The notes beneath the pieces were generated by a model, which did no database searches, had not been told where the DNA came from, and saw only the letters and a list, made by a program, of their open reading frames with translations. A DNA stretch of 64,000 nucleotides, from contig VSDK01004557.1 in NCBI GenBank assembly GCA_009767595.1, positions 70,492 to 134,491 on the forward strand, written 5' to 3'. Shown here in pieces: positions 11,081 to 23,625 of this stretch (position 1 is the stretch's first letter; every line of letters begins with the position of its first letter). The stretch comes from Symbiodinium kawagutii. Taxonomy: Eukaryota > Sar > Dinophyceae > Suessiales > Symbiodiniaceae. A program made the translations under genes and the position numbers.

Positions 11081-11857
11081 GGAGAACGCACAGGACTAGC
11101 AATAGTGGTGCAAACACGTACATTGATGTATAAGAATAAAAGCGGTTTGGAACGGGGTTGTTGATGTGAATCCCTGTGGTGCCGCACATCAATACTTTGA
11201 CATAAGCAACTATGCATGATATTCTGAGACGATTGAGGCATAATTACATGCGCACGTATGTGCAAATGTAAATGCATGTGTGCGCACGTGACATGCGTAG
11301 CAATGTAGATATCACCAACTATGCGGGGATGTTGTCCACGACGGGCTTGCAGGTAGACGCTGCAACAATCTGATAAAAGCAGGGTACCTCCATCAAAGCA
11401 TCAACAAGCAAACTTCTTAAAGTACTCTAGAATGGTGAACCTCCAAGTAGGTACAGTATATGACTAGCAAAGCCATCAAAAAACATGATTTCGCATCTGC
11501 TCACATTTAGTCAACCGCATCTTTTCTTTCTCAGAGTGACACGGGCCAAACCGGCCTAGATACTCCTTATCAGCACTTTCACCCGACCTACACCCAGGCA
11601 TGCCTTCTGGTAGTTCACCTTTGTTTCCGCTTAGGTGCTCAGCCAATCATCAAAGCGCAAAACGTGACCACCTTCCTTCATCTCAACCACGAGCGGTTCT
11701 ATGTCACCAATCATCTCAGGGGGTGCAAATCGGCCAAGAGGGGGTCGACAACCCGCTTGTATCCCACCATCAGTGGATGATTTCAATGGCACTATGGGAG
11801 ATCCATAGTAACTACTGGCCAGTTACACCATGAAGCGATAAAATGGCAGGTCTTTGC

Positions 11858-11929
11858 CCTTCAAACATGGCCAGTTCATCGCGAATCTTAATGTCGCTCA
11901 GCATCTGACGAAGCTCAGCCCCCAGATCC
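11858..11929 (-). CDS. Exon, helical, product unknown
   Basis: 72 bp on the minus strand with an acceptor (TCACTAG before 11929) and a GC donor (GAAGG|GCAAAG after 11858). It encodes DLGAELRQMLSDIKIRDELA then MFE. Amphipathic helix; no named domain. Frame and borders agree. Confidence 0.45.
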
Positions 11930-12620
11930 CTAGTGACCGCACCAAGAGGCTCCCCCTTCGAGGATTAATCGTCTGCTGCACCATGGGTGCTGGACTGCTT
12001 CGCCTCGCCGGGTCGCATTGCACATTTCCACATGCGTGCAGGAACCTGTGAGCATGCAACCAACACCATGATGACGCGTCATGACCAAACCCAGGGAGCA
12101 ACATATAGGTGGCTGTTGAATCACAGGCGATGCCAATCCACAATGCTGGATGGGATATTTGAGAATGAGGATGCTCTGGATGCACAAAGTTGGAGGAACT
12201 CCTTTGAGAATTTTGATCTTTAAATGCTCATGGAACCTGGCAACTCTTCCCCCCAAAATGGGCGATGGCTCAACGCTACAATGAACTGACTATATCATCA
12301 TTAGTCCTCGACTCATGGCTGCACAATGGTTGTTCACCCATTGCAGAAAGTCGTAGCCATGGTTAACCATCCTCTTATTCATGGTGAGCTATCCATAAGC
12401 ATCATTCAGCATGACCATCCTTAACCCATCGGGCTGTTCATCACCCGACCAAACAGCTGTACAACTGCTGACCAGCAAGTAACCAGCAAGCAACCATCAA
12501 TTAACGATCAGTTGACAGTGAATTAAACATTAAATTCACCAGAACTGATTAAACTAACTATTGCAATAAATATGAACCATCAACTAACCATTATATAATT
12601 CATTTATCCAAATCCACCAG

Positions 12621-12821
12621 CAGTTGGAGCCCCACTGCACCTGCTGCTTCCGGCGCTGCTGCTGGTCTTGGGAAGGTGCTTCAACTCTTCGATGGTCTAA
12701 GGGATGCTGTGGGGGAGTTCCATGCCAAAACCGCACCCCCGGCAGTTGCCATTCGTCAACCGTTGAGGAAGGGCGTTGAACACAGCGAGAGCCAGTGCAA
12801 CGACCCCCTTGAGAAAACCAG
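12621..12821 (+). CDS. Exon, product unknown
   Basis: 201 bp on the plus strand between AATCCACCAG and CCAG|GTAGCT, both canonical. It encodes a varied 66-residue stretch including AAAGLGKVLQLFDGLRDAVG, FHAKTAPPAVAIRQPLRKG and EHSESQCNDPLEKT. Codons favour G/C at third positions. No domain recognised. It is surrounded by minus-strand exons, so this locus is not unidirectional. Confidence 0.55.
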
Positions 12822-13642
12822 GTAGCTAGTCATAAAACCAAGGCTTCTGTACTGGCACGGGAAATGAGGTTGTGCATCTAGCTTGGCAATGCTTGGCAAA
12901 CATTGCCGTTTTGTTGTTGTAAGCAATTGCTCGGTTGCCTGAGGCAACTGGACACCAGTCCGGCCCATAGATCCGGAAATGTAATGCCAACCCTGGAGGT
13001 TGATTAATAGAGGGTATCCCCCAAAATCAGGGCTTACTACCAAATTGTTCCCCCCAATCAATAAATCCAAGGACTTGCTCATCATGGGCTAATAGTAAGC
13101 CAAGCACGAAGAGTAGACTTGAGACAACAAGAACTGATTGGCTTCCGACAGCCCGAATTCTCACCATGAACTCTCGCAAAACCACCGCTTACTCACCAAG
13201 GCTGAACCGTAGCCTTTTGACCAACCAACCAATCAACCAGCCAACCAAATCGGTTCCTAAAAGATACCCAGTCATACTGTACCAAACAGGTAAGATAATT
13301 CATCACAACAATCAACCAGCTAGTTGCCAGGTCTATCCAGGTCTCGGGTCAACATCCACTGCTGGGATCTGGTGATGCTGGACATATAGCTACCATTGAA
13401 TCCAGTCGGATCAGCACCACCAAGCATCAATGAACCATCCATTAATCCACCCTGTAGTTGGACGGGTGTCCCTGTCGTTCCCAGCACTTGGCACTGGTTT
13501 CAATGCCTGGTTCCCACTTGACTGGCCCGCCGCGTGCAGCTTACATACAGAATCCTTTTCTTGGAGGTTGATCAATGCCCAATACTTACCACAAACATCC
13601 GCACAACGGGAAGAAGTAGGGCTTACCCCCCACTATGGCAGG

Positions 13643-13758
13643 TCACACAAAGTAGCTGTGGACGCTGTTGCTCAGGCCCTGCAGCCCAGTAGCTGTGTCC
13701 AACACATCGCCTGTGGCCTTGAGAGCATCCGACCTCTTCTCTTGCTCCTGGAGCTGCC
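13643..13758 (-). CDS. C-terminal exon, coiled-coil-like
   Basis: Minus-strand segment after an acceptor (GATCCAG before 13758), ending in a TGA at 13643-13645. It encodes QLQEQEKRSDALKATGDVLD then TATGLQGLSNSVHSYFV. The composition is helical and heptad-like. No named domain. Confidence 0.45.
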
Positions 13759-14382
13759 CTGGATCTGATCAGCTGGTAGCAACCCTCTAGCTGGCGAAAG
13801 GTGCCGTTCCCTACCGAAACTGCTTGGGCCATCTACTAAGTGGTCTACCTATCCAGCAGTCTACCCCAATGTTTTTGCGTTGGTGCAACATGCTCAGGTA
13901 CATGCAAACGCATAAAAGGCACACACGCGCACCACCAAAACACACAGTTTCGGTCACAGGTTGATCAGCCTCCAAGGCTGGGTGAGTCCTTGAGAAACTT
14001 CTGCGGCCACATGCGTAGCTCTTTGGCTAAATGAGGGTCTCTCCTGATTTCAGCGAGCAGCATCAAGGCAATCACAAACGGAAATCAGTGCGAAGGAGGG
14101 TGGCATGCTCCAATGTGGCTGTGGATGCGGCCACGAGTAATTGGAGGCAAACATGATTGGTGCATGCGGTTGCGTCCAGCAATATCAGATCGCTAGGCAG
14201 TAAAACCTGGCAATGCTATGAGTAAGAACAGGTAGATAATTGCCAAGTAGTTGTTGCGTGGTTTCATGAATCGTTCAAGCAGCAGGCAGTTGCATCTGTA
14301 CGTGTAGAGTAGTATGCTTCAGTCTATCAGCCATGCAGGATTCTTCAGGTAAATCGATGAACTGAGCAAAGCAAACAAACAC

Positions 14383-14400
14383 ACACACACACACACATGC
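14383..14400. repeat. (CA)n microsatellite
   Basis: About eight CA repeats. Confidence 0.8.
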
Positions 14401-14833
14401 ACAACACCACCATTTCCTGCGAGCACATATGTCATGTTGGTCGTGCCGCGCCGTAAAAAAATATCCTTATATACTTGCCTTTTCACATGGGAATCACATG
14501 AAATCACAACATATGTCATGAAAGTAGATTCAGCAAACACAAACAAAAAGGCTCGCACCTTCAATATGCTTACTGCCCAACCCATGACCCGGGCCTATAT
14601 GGGCGCTTCTCTCTCTCCAACCCATCGGGCCGAGAAAGTGCAGACCGTCCCGCGGGCATCGTTTGCACATGACTAACCTGAGCTCCCAGAATTTGGTGCT
14701 GAACAGCGAACCGGCGAACAGTTCACCATGGAGTGGGCATCGCATCCGTTCACAACCATTCCAGGTTGCAAGGGCACTCTTGCCAATGTCAGCTCAATTC
14801 AAAAAACTGCTCTACTATGTATTCTGAGTCAGG

Positions 14834-14834
14834 G

Positions 14835-14876
<42 letters not shown>
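14834..14876. repeat. (TCA/TGA)n triplet tract
   Basis: Fourteen uninterrupted TCA triplets. On the minus strand this is a run of Asp codons followed by PDSEYIVEQFFELS and a stop, which could be a real acidic C terminus. On the plus strand it is poly-Ser. The minus reading looks more protein-like beyond the tract. Confidence 0.85.
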
Positions 14877-14878
<2 letters not shown>

Positions 14879-15154
14879 GACCATAAGCCAACAACAACGT
14901 GGCAACAAGACAACTTCCACACCATGTGCGACACGTTCCCCCCGTCCAAGGCACCGCGGCTCCGTCCGAGTTGGTCTTGAGGGACCTTTGGGGTACGCTC
15001 CAACAGGGGGAGCTTTCACCTGGCGGCGCTCAGTCAAAGTGCTCCATTTCCAGCATTTAAAGCACCTACGCACATATACATAGACATAGCATATATCAAT
15101 AAATACATAATGTACATATAGTGTGTGTTCAATAGAATACCTTCATAAATTCAT

Positions 15155-15278
15155 AAATAAATAAATGAATAAATAAATAAATATATATATATATAAATAT
15201 TATCAACAAATAAATAAGCAAGTAAGTAAATAAAAAATAAGTAAATAGATTAAATAAATATATATATATATATATACA
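15155..15278. repeat. AT-rich AAATA/TA repeat block
   Basis: AAATAAATAAATG-type units, TA runs and AAGTAAGTAAAT units in a row. Low complexity. Confidence 0.85.
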
Positions 15279-15299
15279 TTTGCGTGCGCGTGTAAACAT

Positions 15300-16380
15300 G
15301 ATGGTATGAGATAGAAGGTGTAACTATGAAGGTATGTACGAGGGTATGCAAACACATGGGTATCATGAACTTGTCAACAGTTCAACGTACCCTCATACTT
15401 ATTATACATTCATGGTTGTCGATGCAAACACGTTACCCCTATGCACCAACCTGTCCAAACATGTATGTGCGTGGTAGTTTGCCCATTGAGTTGCTCCTAT
15501 GATGCTCATAGCATGGGCATGCGCACCCACTTCATGGCATTTCTGATATTGGGCGTGTTCCGCATTCGTTGAAGAGCAAATCCTTCGAAAGATCATGTTC
15601 GGGTGGCAACTGAAAGTATCATCAACTCAACCAACTGATCTTAGGCCATGCACAGCTCAACTCAAGGGAGCTTGATGGCCAACCCCTCTACAAGGAGCTG
15701 AACAATTGACATCACCGAAACTTCACATACACACAACTCGTCTGTCCTGACGACCAATCATTGTTGTTAATGAGTGATGGCTGGAGCTACATCCCGAACC
15801 TTCGCCCTACAATCAAACATGAAACATCATAATGTCACAATGGTGGACAAACCTTTAGCAAGCTCAACCAACCAGAATACCCTGGTCGGTGAGTTTGAGC
15901 CATCCCAAAAAATAGTAGTCAACCAACCAACCATCCAAGATATTTGGGGAAAACCAAATACGTTCAAAACCACGAGCTACCTAACCAACCAACCAACCAT
16001 CCCAGATACTAGTCCCACTCATGATGGAACGCTCATCCTGATCCCCCCAGCCACGACAGCCTTCAGCTGATGGTTTGCTGGAAATGGGCGACGTGGGCTC
16101 CTGGCGCCGAATCCATGCGCGATGACTGGACCCTCAAACACCCACATAGCCATCCTGCATGCCCAATAAACGTATGGTTAACCACCACTAACCAACAGCG
16201 AATATAAAAGTTGAACCAACAATCTTCAACATGAGACGAGATCAATAGTTGAATGAAGAAATATGAAGAAATTAACAGGCTACAAATTAGAAAGCATCAT
16301 GGACCATCCCTTTTTTTCTATCGCCTTCTCAAGGAGGTTTGCTGGGCCATGGACCGTCCTTCAATCAACTGAATCCTTGA
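15300..16380. other. No gene seen
   Basis: CCAACCAACCAACC clusters at about 15866-15993 and CCAT words; open frames lack motifs. Confidence 0.4.
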
Positions 16381-16382
16381 AC

Positions 16383-16497
16383 CTGTGCTGCATCCGACTC
16401 CCAGCCGCGCGCCTTAGCCACCGCAGCCTCCAAAAGTGGCCGACACCGAGGCCGCCAGCCCCCGGGCACGCGCACGAAGCGCGATGGAGCCGGGGCA
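16383..16497 (-). CDS. Exon, product unknown
   Basis: 115 bp on the minus strand with canonical borders: GTGCCCAG before 16497 and GCACAG|GTTCAA after 16383. It encodes APAPSRFVRVPGGWRPRCRP then LLEAAVAKARGWESDAAQ. Third positions are strongly G/C. One phase-1 frame spans the exon exactly. No domain recognised. Confidence 0.55.
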
Positions 16498-16509
16498 CTG
16501 GGCACCTTA

Positions 16510-17890
16510 CCTTAGCGCCATGGGATGGTGGTTGGGAGAGCCTTGGTGGTTGAACCACCCATGGTTAACTGGTGGTTAGTAATGGTTAATGACATGAAAA
16601 TGGCTAGTGGTTGGTGGCTGAACCATCCCTATGAAACATATGCTTGTCAACCAACCATTTTCTTTTTTTGCTTCCTGCGGGGACCGAGGCTCAGGGGCAG
16701 GGAACCAACTATTCCCTGCAACTCAAAGCCCTAAGGGCTGTAGCAAAGCGTGGTCAACCAACCATTCTTCATACTTACTATGGAAAATCAAACATGTCTG
16801 AAACCACCAACCAGTTCTACTTGGTGGCTAAAAATGGGAAAGCCGACGTTGGAACACCCTCTCATTGGTACAACAGCCGGGTTTCCGGAGTTTCCAACGT
16901 GGATTTTCCTAGCAACATTGTGAAATGATCACGCGTCTGGTTCTATCATAGGAATTGAGTGGAAACAACTGATAATATAACTCCAATTAATCAATCCAGT
17001 TATTGGATTCCACTATTATCATTTAAATGACCCGTGGTGAACTGGCAATGAATTTTAATGATTCGTATGATTCTAATCATTAATGATCAACTCTGATTAG
17101 ATAACATGTGCTGTTGATAGCAAACATGAAGTAAGCATCTTCAAGCATCATCCCAGGCTACTGATGGCTTGTTAGTAATGGCTAGTGATTGGCGGTGAGT
17201 TATTGATGGCGATTGGACAATGATCATAAGCACCAAGTTTGGCCAAATTCAACATTTGATGACACACCCTGGTGAAATAACATGAATCACTCATAACCAA
17301 TTGTGGCTTATTGCAGTCTTGAGTTAGTCATTAGGCAAACTATAATCATGATCTTCTAGAAAGCGAGTCATTGAGGGTTACTTGTAGCCTACCATTGACT
17401 TATCCATGGTTCGTGAGCTAACCTCACTACAAGGGCTTTGGATGATTTCTGATTGTCGCAATATTTTTGCAAAGCACTAGGATGTGCAGTAGGCAAATTG
17501 CAGGAGGGAACACACAGGCAACCGTAAAGAAAAAATATACCAGCTAAGACATGAATCAATACCCACAGCAAAATCAAACCATGTGCAGTACAAATGTAAG
17601 GCTGGTGGATGGAACTCCTAGACATGAATCGACTGTCGGTAGTTCATCCATTAAAAGTCCGGTTTACCCAGCCCCCAAGGTTCCAGTTTCAGCATTCAAG
17701 CACTGGATTCAGCCTCTTGGGGAGTTCGCGATAAGCGGATGAGAATTCCAAGCGCCCTCCAGGTGCCACAACACCTGTGGTTCAGCATAATTTCCAACCA
17801 ACGAGAAGTCACAAGAGACGCCTGTCAACTCCGCAGAGTTCCCGGACGGAGTTGCTGCCATGCCTTTCTTCTTCCTTGGAAATAGGTACT
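16510..17890. other. No gene seen
   Basis: TGGTTAAC/AACCACC words dominate. Short frames at 16.6-16.9 and 17.4-17.7 kb have no motif. Confidence 0.4.
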
Positions 17891-17891
17891 A

Positions 17892-17944
17892 CCCCATGGT
17901 TAAAACTAGCTGTCCCATGGTTATAACTAGCTATCCCATGGTGA
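17892..17944. repeat. Three-copy tandem repeat
   Basis: CCCATGGTTATAACTAGCTR occurs nearly three times with a period of about 24 bp, the last copy partial. Confidence 0.7.
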
Positions 17945-17965
17945 CTCCATCCCTACACCGTTCTC

Positions 17966-18140
17966 TCACTGGTGCTGGCCACTGATGGCCGCCGGATCCA
18001 AGTGGCAGATCTGATTCAACCCCGCGCGCACCAGCGTGGCATGAAGCGCCGGCAGCTGCCTAAGCACTGGCACGGCGCCGTGGTACTCCAAAGTGGGTAG
18101 ATGTGCATGGTCACGCATTGACTTCAGCATTGTTGGACAA
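17966..18140 (-). CDS. Possible exon, product unknown
   Basis: Minus-strand frame encoding MRDHAHLPTLEYHGAVPVLR, QLPALHATLVRAGLNQICHL and DPAAIS before a stop at 17966. The alternating hydrophobic/Leu pattern suggests a helical repeat, but no family is certain. Exact borders are unresolved. Confidence 0.4.
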
Positions 18141-18399
18141 ACTTGATTGTTCACACTTGATTTTTCAGATATGTCCTGTAGTTCCTGCATGCAGTTGGCA
18201 TGCACGCTTCTGAATCAACTCATTCAAAACAGTTTCCAGACCGGATTGATGATTGGTTCTACTCGTAGGTGTGTGGTAGATGTTCCCATACATAATAGAA
18301 AACAATAACACTAAAAAAACATGAAAAACAAGCTGGCAGAACCTCCATTAGCCAACCCGCCATTGTTGCTAGCCATCTTTGATCATGATCACTAATCTT

Positions 18400-18715
18400 G
18401 ATTGCACACCATTATCAGCCATAGTTAATCATTGCTAGCAAATCATTATGTACTAATCGTCATTAACGATGAGTAAACTGTTGACAAGGAATGATTAACT
18501 AACCACTACAAATTGATTACTTATCATTGACAATTGACCATTACCAAAGGCGGTTCCTTATTGTTGATACTGGCTAATCATTGCTTATTGCTTAACCATT
18601 GTTGACCATCATTGTTACTATATAACCGCTACTAACCATTACTAACCATTCTAGCCATTACTAACCATGGTTGACTACTAACCATTTCTGACCATTCTCA
18701 AGCCATTATTGTCCT
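18400..18715. repeat. Degenerate CTAACCATTA repeat field
   Basis: The decamer family ACTAACCATT and variants (TTGACCATT, TTAACCATT) recur more than a dozen times, densest at 18590-18700. It looks like a decaying tandem array. Confidence 0.6.
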
Positions 18716-19843
18716 CGATTTGGCACTTTGCCCATCTCGCCAGCTTCACTTTGGACCCTGCGGCCGCTTCTTGAAGGGGTAGGTCTTGTGGAGGAATCCT
18801 ACGGGGGGAGCAGCTTCCGAACGGAGAGTCCATGCAACATATTGAGGTGGCTGCGAAAAGAGGTTCCTGGAGCATCCATGAGCAAAGATTTTGTGACTCA
18901 AATGAGATCTTCGACCAAAAAGATGTGAGAGTTTTGTCGCAAAGTACATGTAGGCTCATGTAGGCATGGATATGATCTACAGGAGCTGAGCCTATTGACC
19001 GTGTGCATCCTTGTGCCAAATACACGGGATTTGTCCACAAATGTTGGTACTGTACCAAGAACCATCCCATGTACGGAGAAAAGCATTAACTTCTTCAGGG
19101 TGTCAGGCGCACGTGCCTGCTAGCCCGGAGCCTGCCCATCCTATGTCCTGTATCCTCCATGGACTCCATGGGCAGCTAGGAGGAGGGACCATGAATTATC
19201 GTGGATAAGGAGATACAACAATGCATCTCTCCATGCATTGCAGGCGGATTGAAAAGAAAAACATATTAATGTGTTTCTTACAGGCTGCTATGGTTGGTTG
19301 CCGCATGAATGACGACCTTGGCGATCATGTGCTAAAGCAAGCCTTGACCAACGAGCTAACTGCATCTTGAGCCATGCCACATGGGCCCACAGCGATGAAC
19401 AGGTTTTGGTTCTCTCAGCACCAATGGCAAGCACATTCACCCACACGCATGGACTAAGCCCCAAAACCTCTTCAGCTCACATTGATTGGAACCGTTTCAC
19501 ATGCGGGCACGCTAGCCAAGCAGCTGACGGGGGATGTACACAGCTGCCCCACAGCAATACTTGGAGCCATGATTTTTTTCTCGTAGGAAGTCAACGGCCA
19601 CGGCGGCCAGAGTTGTCAATGATGCTTGATAATGGTCATTGATTGAGAATGATTGATGATGGCCTTGTAAAAACAGGATGTCATGATCATTGGTGGCTAA
19701 TGCCGGGTTCGATTCAATCACATAAAAAGAAACACAGGTTCCGACACAATGGGATCCACTGAGCTGGCACTCTAGCACACGACCCGCTCTCGCTGCTCAG
19801 GACTAGCACGGCTCATCGAAAATGTCAACAGCCTTAGTTGCAG

Positions 19844-19998
19844 GTGGATCAGTTGTTTCACGATGGCAAACATCCGGAAAACATGAGCGCACGCATGTTT
19901 CTGCGTATGTTTTCCAGTCTTTTCGATATGTGGGTGGTGGAATCGAGCCTTGGCCAACTGCGTGGGATGTTTGCCGAGTTGCTTCAGAAGACCATAAG
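19844..19998 (+). CDS. Exon, helical, product unknown
   Basis: 155 bp on the plus strand after TTAGTTGCAG, with a GC donor (ATAAG|GCCACA). It encodes VDQLFHDGKHPENMSARMFL, RMFSSLFDMWVVESSLGQLR and GMFAELLQKTI. Methionine- and Leu-rich amphipathic helices. The frame continues to 20062 without a stop. No domain recognised. Confidence 0.5.
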
Positions 19999-20099
19999 GC
20001 CACAGGGCCGTGTCGCCAACTTCCCGCGATGTGGAGCAACATGCGCCGGTCCGAGTCTATGAATAATATTGAATAATCTCCTTCCCTCAATATTTTGAC

Positions 20100-20240
20100 C
20101 AATGACTTGTGGCCAACTTGACCAAGTGAAGCACAAGATCAATTTGCCATGTCCAGGGCTTTTTGCAACATCGAGGTATAGGTCCTTGCCAAGCAGCCTC
20201 CATCTGCATGGTGCAAAGTTCACGCAAGTTGCCTAGGCAC
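20100..20240 (-). CDS. Possible further DUF4116-type exon
   Basis: Minus-strand segment containing NFAPCRW then LLGKDLYLDVAK, which loosely fits the DUF4116 repeat (alternating Phe-Ala helix and Asp-x-x-Leu-Val helix). It lies just downstream of the last clear exon of that gene. Borders could not be fixed. Confidence 0.25.
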
Positions 20241-20429
20241 CGTCGCCACTATCGACAAATGACGCATCCAAAAGTCAGCACAAATATGGGTCTGTCTATA
20301 CAAAGACCCTGAACCTGGTCCGTGCTTTTGCTCTGAATAGTTGTCATTTCAAGTTTGTGGAGGAAACCATCATGTATCTAATCTTCCATCTCAAAGGTCT
20401 GGATGTGCCACCCCAACCACGGCAAACTC

Positions 20430-20549
20430 CTTCGACCAAGCTGCTTGGCACAGCATCCAAAATGTGTCCGCCAGCTTGTTGCATGGCCACTTGCACCAGC
20501 GAAGCTGACACCACCGCAGGGGCAGCAAACTTCAGGACGTTGCCATTGC
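20430..20549 (-). CDS. DUF4116-repeat protein, exon 4 of the resolved set
   Basis: Minus-strand exon after a canonical acceptor (GATCTGCAG before 20549). It encodes NGNVLKFAAPAVVSASLVQV then AMQQAGGHILDAVPSSLVE. Phase 1 at the 5' edge joins it to exon 20993-21035 so that the repeat reads LVLEAVQR|NGNVLKFAAPAV without a break. The 3' border is tentative: GAAG|GAGTTT would be a GA donor at 20430, and a GT donor lies slightly downstream. The molecular role of DUF4116 is not known. Confidence 0.7.
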
Positions 20550-20992
20550 CTGCAGATCTTGTGGCGCCGTGGGGGAGTGTCTCAATGTGAATACTCTTGT
20601 GGGCCCCGAAATGGATTAACAATATCATAGTCAACTTTGACATACCAATAATTAAGAAACAATAGCAAAAACTAAAACATTTTCAATAACTGATACGTAA
20701 CTCAGCCACTAGTCAAAAACTAGGAATGAACTCAACAGGCCCAACTAAAACCCAATCGCCCTATGGTATAAGACCAAACTAAAAACCAGCTCTTAATCTT
20801 AACTGGGTCTGTTGCTGGATCGAATGGCCAACCTTTGTTAAATCTACCCTATCTTTATCTTAATCTTGACATATTTTTATCTTAATCTCAACCAATATAT
20901 AGGCACTATAGGCATAAGCCAATGGTTTGGTTGCTCGGACGCCCACCGCAACTGCCTTCGGCACAGCCTGGGCCTTTCGATGGCCAAGGTAC

Positions 20993-21035
20993 GCTGCACG
21001 GCTTCCAAAACCAGATCGGGATCTCCCCTCAGCTC
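20993..21035 (-). CDS. DUF4116-repeat protein, exon 3 of the resolved set (43 bp)
   Basis: A 43-bp exon on the minus strand with an acceptor (GCACGCAG before 21035) and a GT donor (GCAGC|GTACCT). It encodes ELRGDPDLVLEAVQ plus one base. ELRxDPDLVLEAV is the most diagnostic DUF4116 word. The exon is too short to show as a separate open frame; it was found by joining the repeat. Confidence 0.7.
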
Positions 21036-21297
21036 CTGCGTGCACCCAGGGACGACTGGAGTGACCAACAAGGGGGTGACCAGGAGGTTCAAACCATGGG
21101 ATTTTCTATGACCAACTATGGTTAGCTATGGTTGATAGTGGTTGGTAACAGATAATCATGGGGGAGAATTTTGCCAACTATACGGGTTATAACCATGGGA
21201 TTCTCGCTGGCTAACTATGATGAATAGCGGTTAGCAATAGATAATCATATGGGACAATGTTGCCGACTATAGGGGAACTATAGGGGTTACAATCATT

Positions 21298-21352
21298 ATA
21301 TATATATAAATATATATGTATATATATATATACAAAAAATATATATAACAAT
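21298..21352. repeat. (TA)n-rich microsatellite
   Basis: Interrupted TA runs with AAATA and ATGTA inserts. Confidence 0.85.
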
Positions 21353-21398
21353 AATGATCTATCACAGGGGATGATAAACAACAGTGGCATAAACCATT

Positions 21399-21491
21399 GG
21401 GTGTTTCTCAAATTGGGGGACCCCAAAAATCACACATCGATAACCTAAAATAGACTAAAGCAGGGTCGGACCCCCATTTTGAGAAACCACC
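21399..21491 (+). mobile_element. MITE-like element, family 2, copy B
   Basis: 93 bp with inverted ends GGGTGTTTCTCAAATTGGGG and CCCCCATTTTGAGAAACCACC. The interior word AGACTAAAGCAGG is shared with the copy at 8.5 kb. No clear target duplication. Non-coding. Confidence 0.75.
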
Positions 21492-22574
21492 ACTTCGTTA
21501 ACCAACCAGGGTGGCTAACAAACAGCCACTTTTGACAAATACTTGTCAACTACTGACCGCTTTGGACTATTGTTCAATGGTGGCTGCCAACACTTCGCCA
21601 CTGACTGTTGAGGATCAAGGATGAATAATGAAAGCTGCTCGCAACCATGCTCTATGTTTAGCCAGTTGGCTGTTGGTCCACTGTTGGTCAAACCTCGCTG
21701 TCTAGTCTTTGGGGGTCAGTGTTGACCACGGTTGGTTGCTGACCATTACTGACCAAATCTTACAATATGGAACAAACTGATTATTGGCCAAGGTAACATC
21801 CCACTATCAGTTGTTGATTGCATTCCACAGCTGGTTAGTTCAACAGAGCTATCGCCATCTCCAGATGTTTCACCATCAAAGGTGGATCAAGCTCGCCTAA
21901 AAGATATCAAAGCACCGGTTTTCTTATTGATCTCAAACATGGAGACGGAGATTTCGAGATGTAGCATTAATTTGTCACCAATCTCCAGGTAGGTGCTCGC
22001 TAGTATCAGGAGGCCTCCCATCAAGCGAGACAGGTTGAGGAGTACAGAGTGCATCTGCAACCTGTTAGGTGAATAGTTCTTTAGTTGATCAATCTTTAAA
22101 GAATAAATTCTCACATTCTTAAACATTCTTGGGTCTTCATATCTTTTGTAGATCATTGCTCAGTTGCGGGTTCCCGGTAAGAATGAGCCCCGACATCTCA
22201 CTGCAGCTTTCACGCGCCTGTATCTGCACAATTTACGGCTCAAAGTCCGTGATTGGTAAGTATCGGGCCATGATCTTGATGAATAGTCGATGAATGTTCC
22301 CTTCACTTTGCCAGTTGGCATGCCATCATCTCAAGTTTGAATTGTTTGATTGACATCATCTGACATCAGTGTCTTTGTGTAATTTTTGACCTCTGATAAT
22401 CTCAGGTGAAAGCCGGAAAAAAATACATTCATGCTTCATCCTGTTTTGTTTGCTAGCTGGACTCGCCAACTTCAAAACAACCTCAACTGGCAAGTCGAAA
22501 AAATCTGCCGCAAAGATGCAACCCAGGACCCAGGTCCCAGCATGGCCCAGCATTCCACCAGCGCCCAGCCCCTC

Positions 22575-22632
22575 CTCGGAGGCAAATTGCAAGTTCAGCG
22601 CATCTGCCTCTATGGCGATCCGGACCACGTCC
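22575..22632 (-). CDS. DUF4116-repeat protein, exon 2 of the resolved set
   Basis: 58 bp on the minus strand. The acceptor is TCTGCCAG before 22632, and the donor is a proposed GA site (TCCGAG|GAGGGG after 22575). It encodes DVVRIAIEADALNLQFASE. With these borders the protein reads ALKGDR|DVVRIAIEAD upstream and NLQFASE|ELRGDPDLV downstream, exactly the repeat consensus. The frame stays open further (to 22356), so a later donor is possible, but then the repeat register is lost. Confidence 0.7.
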
Positions 22633-23625
22633 CTGGCAGAAATCTGCAGGTGAAAGCATGGGAAAGTCCATGCAGCTCGGGAGGTTTGTGTAGAAATGGG
22701 AGGATTCTTACGCCGTCAAAAATTAACCAACTTCTAGACATGTATCATCATGTCTCCAGTGCATCCGTTCACACACGTATCATCGACCAAACGGGCGCAA
22801 TAACATGTGGGCACGAGGGGAGCTCTTACATCCTTTTCACAGTATATCCGAGAAGCATTGCTAGTGCCTCTAAGCAGTGGATGCATTGATATGCCAATAA
22901 TTCCGCTGGTTGCTTTGCTTCCTGCATCCTTAAGCGAAACCAAAACGAAATGAGAACTGGATGGTGGTTGGGTATCTGCTGTAGAGGAATCCTAGTGGCC
23001 AGCTGAAACAAATCTCAGAATCCGGTGGGCCAATGTAGCGTATCCACAGAGAAGGAAGCCAGCTGGATTTGGGGCAGGGTCCACAGTATTTTGATCTGTC
23101 TTGTCATGCTAAGCGACCACCAATTGCGAGAAATCACGTCATCAATGAAAATTGTTGGGTCTTGGATGACCGATTTGCAACACTAGTTGATCAAGATCCT
23201 TCCTCGGAATTCTGTCAGGCAAGGTCAAGAGGAACGATTTATCTGATGTTCTGAAACAGCGCAAGCTACTGGCAGTAAGGAATATGCAAAGAACACAATA
23301 CCTCCATCAAATGACAAAATTCTTGTCTGTGCAACAAGTGCCGATTCTTATGTCGTTGGTCGCCCTCAAGATCAAACTATGACCAGTTCCCCTGATATCG
23401 CCCCATCCCATCTCGCAAAGACCATGCTCCTCTGCTCGCCTGAGCAGTGCTCAAAGCGTGTCATCGGTTCGTATATGAACCATGGGGGCCACCAATTGAC
23501 AGCTCCAACCATCCTCAACCCTAAGACAATCCAACATGGCCCCAGCCAAGCATAACCAAGGCACCTACCTCAACCAATGGACCCCGCCCATCGCATCCCA
23601 TGGTCCCTGGCCCACCATGGCCCAC

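Noticed and set aside
14834..14876. Possible CRISPR or other array
   Set aside because: Pure triplet microsatellite with no spacers. Nothing in the window has the repeat-spacer pattern of CRISPR.
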